From Arthrobacter sp. PvP023 (GTDB lineage: Bacteria; Actinomycetota; Actinomycetes; Actinomycetales; Micrococcaceae): a stretch of 64,000 nt of DNA. Both the position numbers and the translations under genes were made by a program. Below are positions 56,223-64,000 of this stretch, one piece after another (the first letter of the stretch is position 1; the number at the start of each line of letters is the position of its first letter). The notes beneath the pieces are model-generated. The model made no database searches. It saw nothing but the letters and a program-made list of their open reading frames with translations, and was not told where the DNA came from. Location of the stretch: NCBI RefSeq assembly GCF_017832975.1, contig NZ_JAFIBI010000001.1, positions 3,162,001 to 3,226,000 on the forward strand. Direction: 5' to 3'.

Positions 56223-56573
56223 ATGAACATCGTTTACAACGTCATGGTCTTCCTCCACATCATCGGCGCTGCCATGATTGTCGGCATCTGGATCGGCAAC
56301 ATGAAAAAGCCCACGGTGCATCCCCGCCAGTTCGACGGCGCCGCACTGCAGCTCATCACCGGCATCGTCATGATGGGGCTCATCCCGGCCCTGGACATGG
56401 ACGCAAACTACGCCAAGCTCGGCGTCAAGTTCGCCATTGCACTTGCGGTGGCCGTACTGGCCTTCATTGGCAGCCGTAAATACAAGAAGAACGAGCCGAT
56501 CAGCAAGGGCCTCGCGCACAGCGTGGGCGGCCTTGCCCTGCTGAACGTGGCGATCGCCACTCTCTGGCAGTAA
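56223..56573 (+). CDS. Unrecognised four-helix membrane protein, candidate member of the BlaI-box regulon
   Basis: This 116-aa protein has hydrophobic stretches at about 5-25, 40-55, 66-82 and 94-112. It begins MNIVYNVMVFLHIIGAAMIVGIWIGNM; His12 in the first helix and His91 at the edge of the last (AHSVGGLALLN) could bind haem or copper, as in CopD-like proteins, but no family was recognised. The box in front of it links it to the cydAB locus. It is transcribed alone, with terminators on both sides. Confidence 0.8.
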   Translation: MNIVYNVMVFLHIIGAAMIVGIWIGNMKKPTVHPRQFDGAALQLITGIVMMGLIPALDMDANYAKLGVKFAIALAVAVLAFIGSRKYKKNEPISKGLAHSVGGLALLNVAIATLWQ

Positions 56574-56588
56574 GACTCCACACGCCCG

Positions 56589-56634
56589 ACGACGACGGCG
56601 GCGCTTCCCGGCGAGGGGGCGTCGCCGTCGTCGT
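56589..56634 (+). terminator. Terminator after the small membrane protein gene
   Basis: ACGACGACGGCG and CGCCGTCGTCGT form a perfect 12-bp stem with a 22-nt loop. Confidence 0.6.
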
Positions 56635-56795
56635 TCCCGCCGGGATCCGGCGTCGAACTCCCTGGCGCCGGCGTGAACGGTCATAATCCTCTGACAGCGG
56701 ACAGCCCGTGCACCGCGGCTCCCGAATCCATAGGATTGGTGCGAAGGTTCGCGCGGAAGCCCGAACCGGATCTGAATCTAAGCTGAGGAGTGGAT

Positions 56796-57227
56796 ATGGC
56801 AGCAACACGCACCGCGCACACTGTATGGAACGGCGACCTGTTCGAGGGGTCCGGCAACACCACGCTGGACAGCTCCGGACTGGGCACCTACGCCGTCACG
56901 TGGAAAGCCCGAGCGGAACAGTCCGAAGGCAAGACCAGCCCCGAAGAGCTGATCGCCGCAGCGCACTCGGCCTGCTTCTCCATGGCGTTCAGCCTGGCGC
57001 TCAGCCAGGCCGGCTTCACCGTTGAAGAGGTCCACACCAAGGCCGATGTAACCTTCGTGCCGGGCACCGGCATCACCGGGAGCCACCTGACGGTGAACGC
57101 CACCATCCCGGGCATCTCGGAAGAGGAGTTCCAGAAGATCGCCGGGGAAGCCAAGGTCGGCTGCCCTGTCTCAGGTGCACTGGCCAGCATCGACATCACC
57201 ATGGACGCCACGCTCGCAGCTTCCTAA
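56796..57227 (+). CDS. OsmC-family peroxiredoxin
   Basis: This 143-aa protein contains the two OsmC/Ohr cysteines in AHSACFSMAF and VGCPVSGAL and the conserved PEELIAAAHSACF block. OsmC-type enzymes reduce organic hydroperoxides. The ATG 56796 follows TGAGGAG at the right distance; GTG 56790 overlaps it. Confidence 0.9.
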   Translation: MAATRTAHTVWNGDLFEGSGNTTLDSSGLGTYAVTWKARAEQSEGKTSPEELIAAAHSACFSMAFSLALSQAGFTVEEVHTKADVTFVPGTGITGSHLTVNATIPGISEEEFQKIAGEAKVGCPVSGALASIDITMDATLAAS

Positions 57228-57275
57228 GCGCAGCCGGAACGCGCCGCTCCCGGAACTTCCGGGCCGCCGCACCGC

Positions 57276-57322
57276 GAAGGCCCCGCTCCTGCCCTGGTTA
57301 TCGGGGCGGGAGCGGGGCCTTC
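57276..57322. terminator. Convergent terminator osmC / tricorn protease
   Basis: A long GC-rich stem (57276-57294 / 57303-57322) with a bulge, between convergent genes. Confidence 0.75.
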
Positions 57323-57359
57323 GTTTGCGTCGGGCCTCGGTGGACCAGGGAGGGCGGTC

Positions 57360-60300
57360 CTAGTCCTTGCGGGTGCGGGCCGGCAGGGGCGCCGGCAGCA
57401 GCCGCCGGTAGCCTTCACGCAGCGGGGGCCGGTCCGTGGGAAGTTCCTGGATCATTTCCTTGAGCGCACCGATGCCGTACTCCAGCTGGGGGTCCCTGCC
57501 GGCTGCGTAGGCATGCGGCGGGAAGGTCACCTCAATGTCGGGCGTGACGCCGTAATTCTCGACGTTCCAGCCTACGCCGCCGCTGAACCAGGTGGCGTAG
57601 CGCGGCTGCGTCACACCGGTGCCGTCAGCGAGGGAGAAGCGGTTGTCGATGCCCACCACGCCGCCCCAGGTCCGCGTGCCGATGACCGGCCCGATGCCGC
57701 GCAGCTTGGACACCTGCGTGATGATATCCCCGTCCGATCCGGCAAATTCGTCCGTCAGGATGACCACCGGGCCGCGCGGCGCGTGGTGCGGGTACGTCCG
57801 CGGCCTCTCACCGCGGGGCATGCTCCACCCGGTCACCTTGCGGCCAATGAGTTCGGCGACAAGCTGGGACGTGTGCCCTCCCCGGTTGCGCCTGACGTCC
57901 ACGATCAGCCCGTCCAGTGCCGTCTCGGTATCAAGGTCGCGGTGGAGCTGGGCCCAGCCGTTCGCCATCATGTCCGGGATGTGCAGGTAACCGTACGTAC
58001 CTGCCGATGCTTCGCGTACAGTCCTGCGGTTGCCGGCCACCCACTCCTGATAACGCAGGCGTTCCTCGTCCTTGACCGGCACCACAGCAATGCGACGCTG
58101 CCTGCCTGCGGCTTCGCCGTGGGCGGCTCCGTTGCGCAGGGTCAGCTCCACAGCCTTGCCTGCGGCTCCGACCAGCTGCATGGCAGGTGTCAGTCCTTCG
58201 GACAGCTCCACGCCGTCAATGGCGAGCAGGATATCCCCCGCCTTTGCGTCTGCGCCGGGCCTGGTCAGGGGTGAGGTTGCCAACGGGTCTGACGACTCCC
58301 CCGCCAGGATGCGGGTGATTTCCCAGCCGTTCCCGGTGAAGGCCAGATCAGCACCCAGCCGGCCCTGCCCGTTAGTGCCGTTTTCGGTGACGGCTGCCGG
58401 ACGAACGTAGGCGTGGGATGTCCCCAGTTCGCCGTGCAGCTCCCACAGCAGGTCCACGAGGTCGTCATGCGAGCCGAGCCGGTCCACGATGGGGCGGTAC
58501 CGGCGGTGCACGGATTCCCAGTCCTGTCCGGCCATGTCCTCGGTCCAGAAGAAGTCACGCTGGAGCCGCCAGGCTTCGTCGAACGCCTGGCCCCACACAC
58601 TCAGCGGATGCAGGAGCACACGGATGCGGCTGACGTCCACCTTCACCAGTTGGCCGGAATCTTCGTCGCCCTTGGCATCTGCGGGCGACACCCGGATCTG
58701 CTTGTCGTGCAGGAAGACAACCTTCCTTCCGTCACCGGACACCCGGTAGCTGTCCAGTGCGTCCACGATGGTGGTCGTCTTGCGCTTTGCCATGTCGAAA
58801 CGCACCAGGCTGGGGGCGGCATCTTTGTCGTCGGTGCTGGCCCGGCCGTCGCCGGTCACGCCGGCCAGGGCGTTGTCCAGCCACAGCAGCGCTCCGGGCG
58901 TGGCCTCGAGCGCAGAGTAGTTGCCTTGGGGAACCGGAACTCCGATCACCCGGTGCGCCAGCCCGTCAGCGTCCACCCGGACGTCGGGCACGCCTGAACC
59001 GTCGCCGTGTGCGTCGCCGTTGCCGGCGCCGGACCCGGAGGATGCACCGTCCGGTCCGTCCGCGAGGTCAACCGAGGGACCAAACGGCGACGGCGTGTCC
59101 GCAGCAAGGGCCACGAGGTAGGGCTTGATGGGGCTGGGGAAGGACAAGTCAAAGGAATGTCCGTCGTACACGGGGTCGAAGCTGCGGTTGGACAGGAACG
59201 CAATGAATTTGCCATCAGGAGTGAACGACGGCGACGCATCGCGGAAGCGTCCGTCGGTAACGTCCACGATCCGGAATTCCGGATCGTCCACCCTAACGAT
59301 CCGGAGACGGCTGCGTGACCCGAAGGATGTGACCGGTTCGGACCAGCCGAGCCAGGCCGAGTCCGGGGACCAGCAGAGCCCGTCGATGGTGCCCTCGCCG
59401 ATGCTGGTGACAAGCTTGATGGTCCCGCTTCGGGTGTCGGCCAGGTAGACGTCGCCGAAAGCGGTCCCAATGGCAAGGGTGCGGCCGTCCGGGCTGGCCT
59501 CGATGGCACTGGCCCGGGTGGGTTTGGGGAAATCGATCTTCTGCAGGCGCGACGAACCGGCCCGGCCTGCTTCCACGGCCACGCGTTCCGGCGCACCGCC
59601 GGCGACGTCGCTTCCGCCCTCTGCGCTGTGGGGAGCGACCTGCGCAGTGCCGCTTGCATCATGCCCCGGAGCCGCCGGCTGCAGGGAATCATCGCCCGCC
59701 GGTGATGCCACGGCAGGGACGTTGGTCCCGGAAGCCGGGACGGGCCTCGGCAGGGACGTTGCGGTTTCCTGCTCCCCGGCCGGCTGGGGGCGCGGGGCCG
59801 GCGCCGGCCTGTCACCGGCCACCTGCGGCGCGATTTCGTTGATGTACAGGGCCTCCGCGCCGTCGTGGTCGGCAACGTAGGCAATTCGGCCATCGATGAG
59901 CGGCCGCGGCAGGCGGGCACGGACACCGGGAGTGGCCTCCACAACCCGCGAAGGGCCGTCCTTGTGACGGAGCCAGTGAATGGTCCCGTGCGCCTCCACC
60001 GCGCTGGAGGAGCCGCTGTGGTCCGGAATCACGCCGCCAAGGTGCCGTGTGGTCTTCAGGAGGGCCGGCCTCCGCCCCTGGGAGGCCGATCCCAGCGAAA
60101 TGTCGAGCTTGACTGCCTCTGAACCCAGGTCAGGGAGCAGCCAGAGCTCTCCGGCGGATTCGAACACCACCCGCTTGCCGTCCGTGGCGGCGTGGCGTAC
60201 ATAGAAATCTTCGTGATCGGTGTGGCGGCGCAGTCCGGTGCCGTTCGGCAGCACCGAATACAGGTTTCCATAGCCTTCGTGGTCGGAAAGGAAGGCGATC

Positions 60301-60911
60301 CGCCCGTCCACCCACATGGGGTCGGCGAGGTTGCCGTCCAGTTCCGGGACGAGGCGTTCGAATTCCCCGTTGCCGTCGGCGTCGATCCAGAGCTTTCCGG
60401 CGGTTCCGCCGCGGTACCGCTTCCACCAGGCCGGCTCGCGCGAGAGCACACTGGCCACGACCACGGGGCGTTCATCGCCGATCTCCGGCCCGAATGCCAC
60501 CGATTCGACGGGACCGAACGGGAGTTCCTCCGACCAGCCACCCTCCAGCGGCACACTGTAAGCATGCGTATGGCGGCTTTCGGCCTGCCGGAAGGCGCTC
60601 GTGACCAGGACATCGCCGGCAGCGGTGAAGCCCTTGACCCGGGTGGAAGCATGGCCGAAGTACGTCAGCTGACGGTACCCTCCGCCGTCGACCTCAGCAG
60701 TGACAACCTCAGGCGCTGTCCCCTGCACGACCGTCCACACCAGCCGCTTGCCATCGGGCGTGAAACGCGGGTTGCGGGCCGGCAGCTGAAGGGAGGAAAC
60801 GCGCCACGCGCGGCCTCCGTCCAGAGGCGCAATCCAGACGTCGTCTTCGGCCACGAAGGTGACCAGATCGCCGTGCAGATGCGGGAAACGAAAGTAGCTC
60901 GAGGAGGTCAT
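57360..60911 (-). CDS. Tricorn-like S41 protease
   Basis: This 1183-aa protein has an N-terminal beta-propeller half (repeated FTPDGKRLVW/FTPDGKFIAFLS-type blades) and a C-terminal tricorn core with a PDZ-like segment (AGDILLAIDGVELSEG) and the S41 protease motif FAGSDGDIITQ carrying the nucleophile Ser. LGTSHAY supplies the His region. Tricorn cleaves oligopeptides produced by the proteasome. The start ATG 60911 is chosen; the open frame extends to 61325 but runs through the divergent gene. The -10 TATGAT lies 6 nt before the ATG. Confidence 0.9.
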   Translation of the reverse strand: MTSSSYFRFPHLHGDLVTFVAEDDVWIAPLDGGRAWRVSSLQLPARNPRFTPDGKRLVWTVVQGTAPEVVTAEVDGGGYRQLTYFGHASTRVKGFTAAGDVLVTSAFRQAESRHTHAYSVPLEGGWSEELPFGPVESVAFGPEIGDERPVVVASVLSREPAWWKRYRGGTAGKLWIDADGNGEFERLVPELDGNLADPMWVDGRIAFLSDHEGYGNLYSVLPNGTGLRRHTDHEDFYVRHAATDGKRVVFESAGELWLLPDLGSEAVKLDISLGSASQGRRPALLKTTRHLGGVIPDHSGSSSAVEAHGTIHWLRHKDGPSRVVEATPGVRARLPRPLIDGRIAYVADHDGAEALYINEIAPQVAGDRPAPAPRPQPAGEQETATSLPRPVPASGTNVPAVASPAGDDSLQPAAPGHDASGTAQVAPHSAEGGSDVAGGAPERVAVEAGRAGSSRLQKIDFPKPTRASAIEASPDGRTLAIGTAFGDVYLADTRSGTIKLVTSIGEGTIDGLCWSPDSAWLGWSEPVTSFGSRSRLRIVRVDDPEFRIVDVTDGRFRDASPSFTPDGKFIAFLSNRSFDPVYDGHSFDLSFPSPIKPYLVALAADTPSPFGPSVDLADGPDGASSGSGAGNGDAHGDGSGVPDVRVDADGLAHRVIGVPVPQGNYSALEATPGALLWLDNALAGVTGDGRASTDDKDAAPSLVRFDMAKRKTTTIVDALDSYRVSGDGRKVVFLHDKQIRVSPADAKGDEDSGQLVKVDVSRIRVLLHPLSVWGQAFDEAWRLQRDFFWTEDMAGQDWESVHRRYRPIVDRLGSHDDLVDLLWELHGELGTSHAYVRPAAVTENGTNGQGRLGADLAFTGNGWEITRILAGESSDPLATSPLTRPGADAKAGDILLAIDGVELSEGLTPAMQLVGAAGKAVELTLRNGAAHGEAAGRQRRIAVVPVKDEERLRYQEWVAGNRRTVREASAGTYGYLHIPDMMANGWAQLHRDLDTETALDGLIVDVRRNRGGHTSQLVAELIGRKVTGWSMPRGERPRTYPHHAPRGPVVILTDEFAGSDGDIITQVSKLRGIGPVIGTRTWGGVVGIDNRFSLADGTGVTQPRYATWFSGGVGWNVENYGVTPDIEVTFPPHAYAAGRDPQLEYGIGALKEMIQELPTDRPPLREGYRRLLPAPLPARTRKD

Positions 60912-60917
60912 CGTACG

Positions 60918-60923
60918 ATCATA
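60918..60923 (-). promoter_or_regulatory. Leaderless -10 element of the tricorn gene
   Basis: TATGAT on the minus strand followed by CGTACG and the ATG. Confidence 0.5.
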
Positions 60924-60984
60924 GTCAAAGTACGTGGGCCGGACGGGAGGTTCCGCCACCGTGCCGGGCATGGTGAGATGGATC

Positions 60985-61878
60985 ATGCGAATCATCATGG
61001 CCGGCGCCTCAGGCCTCATCGGAAGCGACATGTCCGCCCATCTGCGTTCGGGTGGCCATGACGTCATCCGGCTGGTGCGCCGGGCACCGGCAGACGCCAA
61101 CGAATTGCGCTGGGATCCGGCGGCCGGACAGCTTGATCCCGCCCACCTTGAGGGCGCCGACGCCGTAATCAACCTGGCCGGAGCCGGGATCGGAGACCGT
61201 CCCTGGACCCGCGGCCGCATTGATGAGCTGTTCCGCTCACGGCTGGACCCCACACGCACCCTCGCAGCCGCAATGGCAAGAACAGAACAGCCGCCAAGGG
61301 TCTTCATCAGCCAGTCCGGCTCCAACTATTACGGCGACCGCGGCGCTGCCGTGCTGCGGGAGAACTCTCCTGCCGGATCCGGAATCATGGCCAGGATCTG
61401 CCAGGAATGGGAAGCCGCCGCTCATGGGGCTCCCGCAGGCGTCCGTGTCGTCACCCCGCGGACAGGGGTGGTCCTCAGCAGGTCAGGCGGCGCGTTGGGA
61501 CGCCTGTTGCCGCTGCTTCGGCTCGGTCTTGGCGGACCACTGGGCAACGGCAGGCAATGCTGGCCGTGGATCACGCTGCCGGACGTGTCCTCCGCCTTCA
61601 GTTTCCTGCTGACCTCCCCCTTGTCAGGTCCGGTCAACCTCTGTGCCCCCGAAACAGCGGACGTCAATGCACTGGTTGCCCGGCTGGCCGACGCACTCCA
61701 CCGGCCCGCCGTCTTCCGGGTGCCCGCGCCGGTGCTGCGGCTGGTCATGGGCAAGCTGGCCGACGAACTCCTGCTGGGGAGCCAGCGCATGGAGCCCGCT
61801 CTGTTGGCCGAGGCCGGATTCGAGTGGATGCATCCGTCACTCGCGCAGGCCGCGGCCTGGGCGACCGGCAAGGATTAG
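60985..61878 (+). CDS. TIGR01777-family SDR epimerase-like protein
   Basis: This 297-aa NAD(P)-binding protein starts MRIIMAGASGLIGSDMSAHLRSGGHDVIRLVRR. The family blocks VINLAGAGIGDRPWTRGRIDELFRSRLDPTRTL, ISQSGSNYYGDRG and RTGVVLSRSGGALGRLLP follow, then a DUF1731-like end (LLLGSQRMEPALLAEAGFEWMHPSL). It resembles YfcH/SulA-like proteins. The function is unclear. An earlier ATG at 60970 is possible. Confidence 0.88.
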   Translation: MRIIMAGASGLIGSDMSAHLRSGGHDVIRLVRRAPADANELRWDPAAGQLDPAHLEGADAVINLAGAGIGDRPWTRGRIDELFRSRLDPTRTLAAAMARTEQPPRVFISQSGSNYYGDRGAAVLRENSPAGSGIMARICQEWEAAAHGAPAGVRVVTPRTGVVLSRSGGALGRLLPLLRLGLGGPLGNGRQCWPWITLPDVSSAFSFLLTSPLSGPVNLCAPETADVNALVARLADALHRPAVFRVPAPVLRLVMGKLADELLLGSQRMEPALLAEAGFEWMHPSLAQAAAWATGKD

Positions 61879-61890
61879 CCGCTTTGGCGA

Positions 61891-63576
61891 TTACGCCGCT
61901 GGCAGGATCTCCTGGATTTTCCACCGCCCGCCGGAGTTAACCAGGACCAGGCGAAGCTTCTGCTCCGGACCGGCAGGTTCCACCGCCACGACGTTTCCCC
62001 CGGAGTCGGTCTCCCGGTATGCCGAGTTGGCCACGGTGATTGCCACCACCGCTCTTGCATCCGAGCCGCCGGGCTCTGCCTCGGCACGTGTCAGGGTGGT
62101 GTCGAAGCCCGTCAGGACATGACCGGCATCCCTGAGCCTCCCGCTGATCCCGGCATCGGCAGCGGCCGCCGGGGAGTTGGCCAGATTGACCTCGTTCAGC
62201 AGTTCGAATTGCCCTGAGCTCAACGCAGCCGACCGCAGCCCCGCCAGCCCCCGCGCGGCCTGTTCGGGCTGTTGCGATAGCGCCAACTGCCGGGCATCCG
62301 CCGGAGCCGGGCCGGCGGCGGCCTCCGGCAGAACATCCGGCGCCGCTGGTGCCTGAACTGATTCGGGTGGCGCTGCCTGCTGCGGGGCCTGTGGAGGACC
62401 GGCCAGGAACCATGCCGTGGCGATTCCCGAACACGCAAGCGCTGCAACCGCGGCACCGATCCACCGCCGGCTTCGCCCTGCGTGACGGCCCGGAGCGCGG
62501 CCCTTTGGCCCGGGGAGACTGCCTGAGCTGCCCAGGCGCCGGCGCCACGTGCGCAGCTTCGCCGCACGGCGGGCACTGCGTGACGGCGGAACGTTGCGGC
62601 GTGTCAGCAACCGGGGAAGCACGGTGGGGTGGACCGACCCGGAAAGGTCCACCGGGGCGGCGTCTGCGCTGCGGTAGACAGTGCCGGCGAACTCCAGGGC
62701 TGTCGGCCGCTCCCGACGGTCCTCCTTCAAGCCCGCCTCCAATGCCGCGGCGAGGGCCGGCGGTACCCCCGGAACCAGCAGTGATAGCGGCGGACGGCTG
62801 TGGCCGTGTTCGGGTGCCTTGCCGGTCAGGCAGTACCAGCCGATCGCCGCCGCCGAATAGACGTCCCGCTCGGGCTGCAGCCCCGCCCGCAGCGCATCGA
62901 CGGGGGCGGGGTCCACGAAGCCTTCCGTGCCGGCCGGGACGCAATCCGCGGCGTCGCCCACCATGCGGGTAACGCCAAGGTCCGCCAGCAGGGGCTTGCC
63001 GTGGGCCGTGAACAGTATGTTGCCCGGCGCGACATCCGAGTGCATGAAACCCTTGCCGTGCAGGTACCCCAGCGCCTGCGCGAGGGGCGTCAGCACCGTG
63101 ACGGTTTGGCCCACGCTCAGCGGGCCCCGGCAGCTGACCAGCCGGGCCAGGGATCCCCCGGCTGCATAGTCCATGACCAGCCCCAGGCCGCCGTCCGCTG
63201 CACCTCGGAGCCTGACAACTTCGTGCGCCTTCACCAGATGGTCGTGATCGAGTGCGGAGAGAATCCGCAGCTCACGGCGCACGGCCTGTTCGGTGTCCGG
63301 GTCCCCCCTGCCGGGCGCTCCGGTGCCGGGCGCGGACCGTGCAAGGTGTTCCGGCGGTTCGAAGCATTTCACCGCAAACTCGCGGAGAGTCAGCTGTTCC
63401 CGGACAAGCCACACGCTCGCGCTTGCGCCGCGGCCAAGTTCCCGTTCAACCTCGTAGCCGGGAACCTCAGGGGCCGCGCCGGCAGGTCCCCCGCCGGCGG
63501 CGTCCGCGGATCCCAGTGCCGGAACCGGTGCCGGACCGTGCTCGCCTGAACCGCCGTCGTCGTCGAATTTCTCCAT
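61891..63576 (-). CDS. Membrane-anchored Ser/Thr protein kinase with HSD catalytic loop
   Basis: This 561-aa PknB-like protein has a kinase domain at about 40-310, one transmembrane helix at about 369-392 and a C-terminal domain (SnoaL/NTF2-like end RWKIQEILPAA) probably outside the cell. The ATP loop LGRGASASV and lysine in FAVKCF are present. The catalytic loop reads HSDVAPGN near 177 instead of HRD, and the metal motif is DLG near 197 instead of DFG. Lys, Asp and Asn are kept, so activity is plausible. The start ATG 63576 is the best of several. Confidence 0.87.
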   Translation of the reverse strand: MEKFDDDGGSGEHGPAPVPALGSADAAGGGPAGAAPEVPGYEVERELGRGASASVWLVREQLTLREFAVKCFEPPEHLARSAPGTGAPGRGDPDTEQAVRRELRILSALDHDHLVKAHEVVRLRGAADGGLGLVMDYAAGGSLARLVSCRGPLSVGQTVTVLTPLAQALGYLHGKGFMHSDVAPGNILFTAHGKPLLADLGVTRMVGDAADCVPAGTEGFVDPAPVDALRAGLQPERDVYSAAAIGWYCLTGKAPEHGHSRPPLSLLVPGVPPALAAALEAGLKEDRRERPTALEFAGTVYRSADAAPVDLSGSVHPTVLPRLLTRRNVPPSRSARRAAKLRTWRRRLGSSGSLPGPKGRAPGRHAGRSRRWIGAAVAALACSGIATAWFLAGPPQAPQQAAPPESVQAPAAPDVLPEAAAGPAPADARQLALSQQPEQAARGLAGLRSAALSSGQFELLNEVNLANSPAAAADAGISGRLRDAGHVLTGFDTTLTRAEAEPGGSDARAVVAITVANSAYRETDSGGNVVAVEPAGPEQKLRLVLVNSGGRWKIQEILPAA

Positions 63577-63689
63577 ACCCAAGGAATAGCGGAATCGGCG
63601 GAATTCCGCAGAAGTTATCCACAGGCCTCGAAGTGAGAGGTTAAGCACAGAACCCGGCTCCACGGCGGACGGGGTCTAAGCTGGATACC

Positions 63690-64000
63690 ATGACTCTTGA
63701 GTTTTCCACGCTGGGTCTTGCTCCGGATTTCGTTGATTACATGAAGGGCTGGGACATCCAGCGCGAACTCCATGACAAAGTCGTCGCAGCTGAGGCACCC
63801 AGTACAGTCCTCCTCCTCGAGCATGCCGCCGTATACACTGCCGGCAAGCTCACAGAAGACCACGAACGACCCTTCGACGGGACTCCCGTCGTAGCGGTGG
63901 ACCGCGGCGGCAAGCTGACCTGGCACGGGCCCGGCCAGCTGATCGCCTATCCGATCCTCAAGCTGAAGAACCGGTCCGGCATCCGTGACTACGTTGAACG
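63690..64000 (+). CDS. lipB: Octanoyltransferase, N-terminal part
   Basis: The first 103 codons are in the window; the gene continues beyond it. MTLEFSTLGLAPDFVDYMKGWDIQRELHDKV, LLLEHAAVYTAGK and GGKLTWHGPGQLIAYPILKL match LipB, which transfers octanoyl groups from ACP to lipoyl domains such as those of SucB. TAAGCT 7 nt before the ATG suggests a leaderless or nearly leaderless mRNA. Confidence 0.9.
   Translation, partial: MTLEFSTLGLAPDFVDYMKGWDIQRELHDKVVAAEAPSTVLLLEHAAVYTAGKLTEDHERPFDGTPVVAVDRGGKLTWHGPGQLIAYPILKLKNRSGIRDYVE

Noticed and set aside
60912..61325. Upstream extension of the tricorn protease frame to a 1321-aa protein
   Set aside because: The extension runs antisense through the TIGR01777 gene. 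The ATG at 60911 with its -10 gives the family-like N-terminus.

Overview
The window is a 64-kb stretch of high-GC actinobacterial chromosome. Gene content, order and protein sequences look most like the Arthrobacter/Pseudarthrobacter group (Micrococcaceae); this is a judgement by eye, not a database result. No rRNA, tRNA, phage, insertion sequence or CRISPR array was seen. Genes are tightly packed, with many ATGA or GTGA stop/start overlaps, several TTG and GTG starts, and hairpin terminators (some without U-tracts) between convergent units.

Layout. 1-2366: end of a thiolase gene and a FadB-type two-domain beta-oxidation enzyme. 2448-7744 (minus): aldo/keto reductase, nucleoside hydrolase and a complete ECF vitamin/nucleobase-type transporter (S, T and double-ATPase). 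7830-11170 (minus): dxs followed by DUF402, an unknown protein and a small helix-hairpin-helix protein. 11319-14129: aconitase. 14284-24418: a block whose order resembles the dxs1-to-sigA neighbourhood of Mycobacterium tuberculosis: TRAM/TrmA-like RNA methyltransferase, KimA-like permease, CeoB/CeoC TrkA proteins, DUF3159, OB-fold protein, DUF3710, dut, DUF3093, DUF4193, sepH. 24549-33655: flavodoxin, tdk, phosphodiesterase, DUF5998, a Pat-type GNAT/acyl-CoA synthetase fusion, parC, DinB. 33674-42645: GNAT protein, fused cydDC, cydB, cydA, then divergently a BlaI-type repressor and an M56 protease. 42670-46723: parE, DUF7455, sigA. 47031-52505: DUF4192, an MFS transporter, PAC2 and leucyl aminopeptidase. 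52781-64000: lpdA, the lipoylated E2 sucB, a small membrane protein, OsmC, a tricorn-like protease, a TIGR01777 protein, a Ser/Thr kinase and the start of lipB.

Main discovery candidate. Three near-identical 17-bp palindromes, TTCTAC-N5-GTAGAA, lie between the cytochrome bd genes (cydAB-cydDC) and a BlaI/MecI-type repressor plus M56 membrane protease. A fourth copy, matching the first at 16 of 17 positions on the opposite strand, sits 15 kb away over the predicted -35 region of an unrecognised 116-aa membrane protein. This suggests a protease-relieved repressor circuit controlling the bd terminal oxidase and at least one unlinked membrane protein, rather than beta-lactam resistance.

A second theme is leaderless transcription. 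At least seven genes carry a -10 hexamer exactly 6 nt before the start codon, and in two of them the hexamer reuses the TAG stop codon of the upstream gene.
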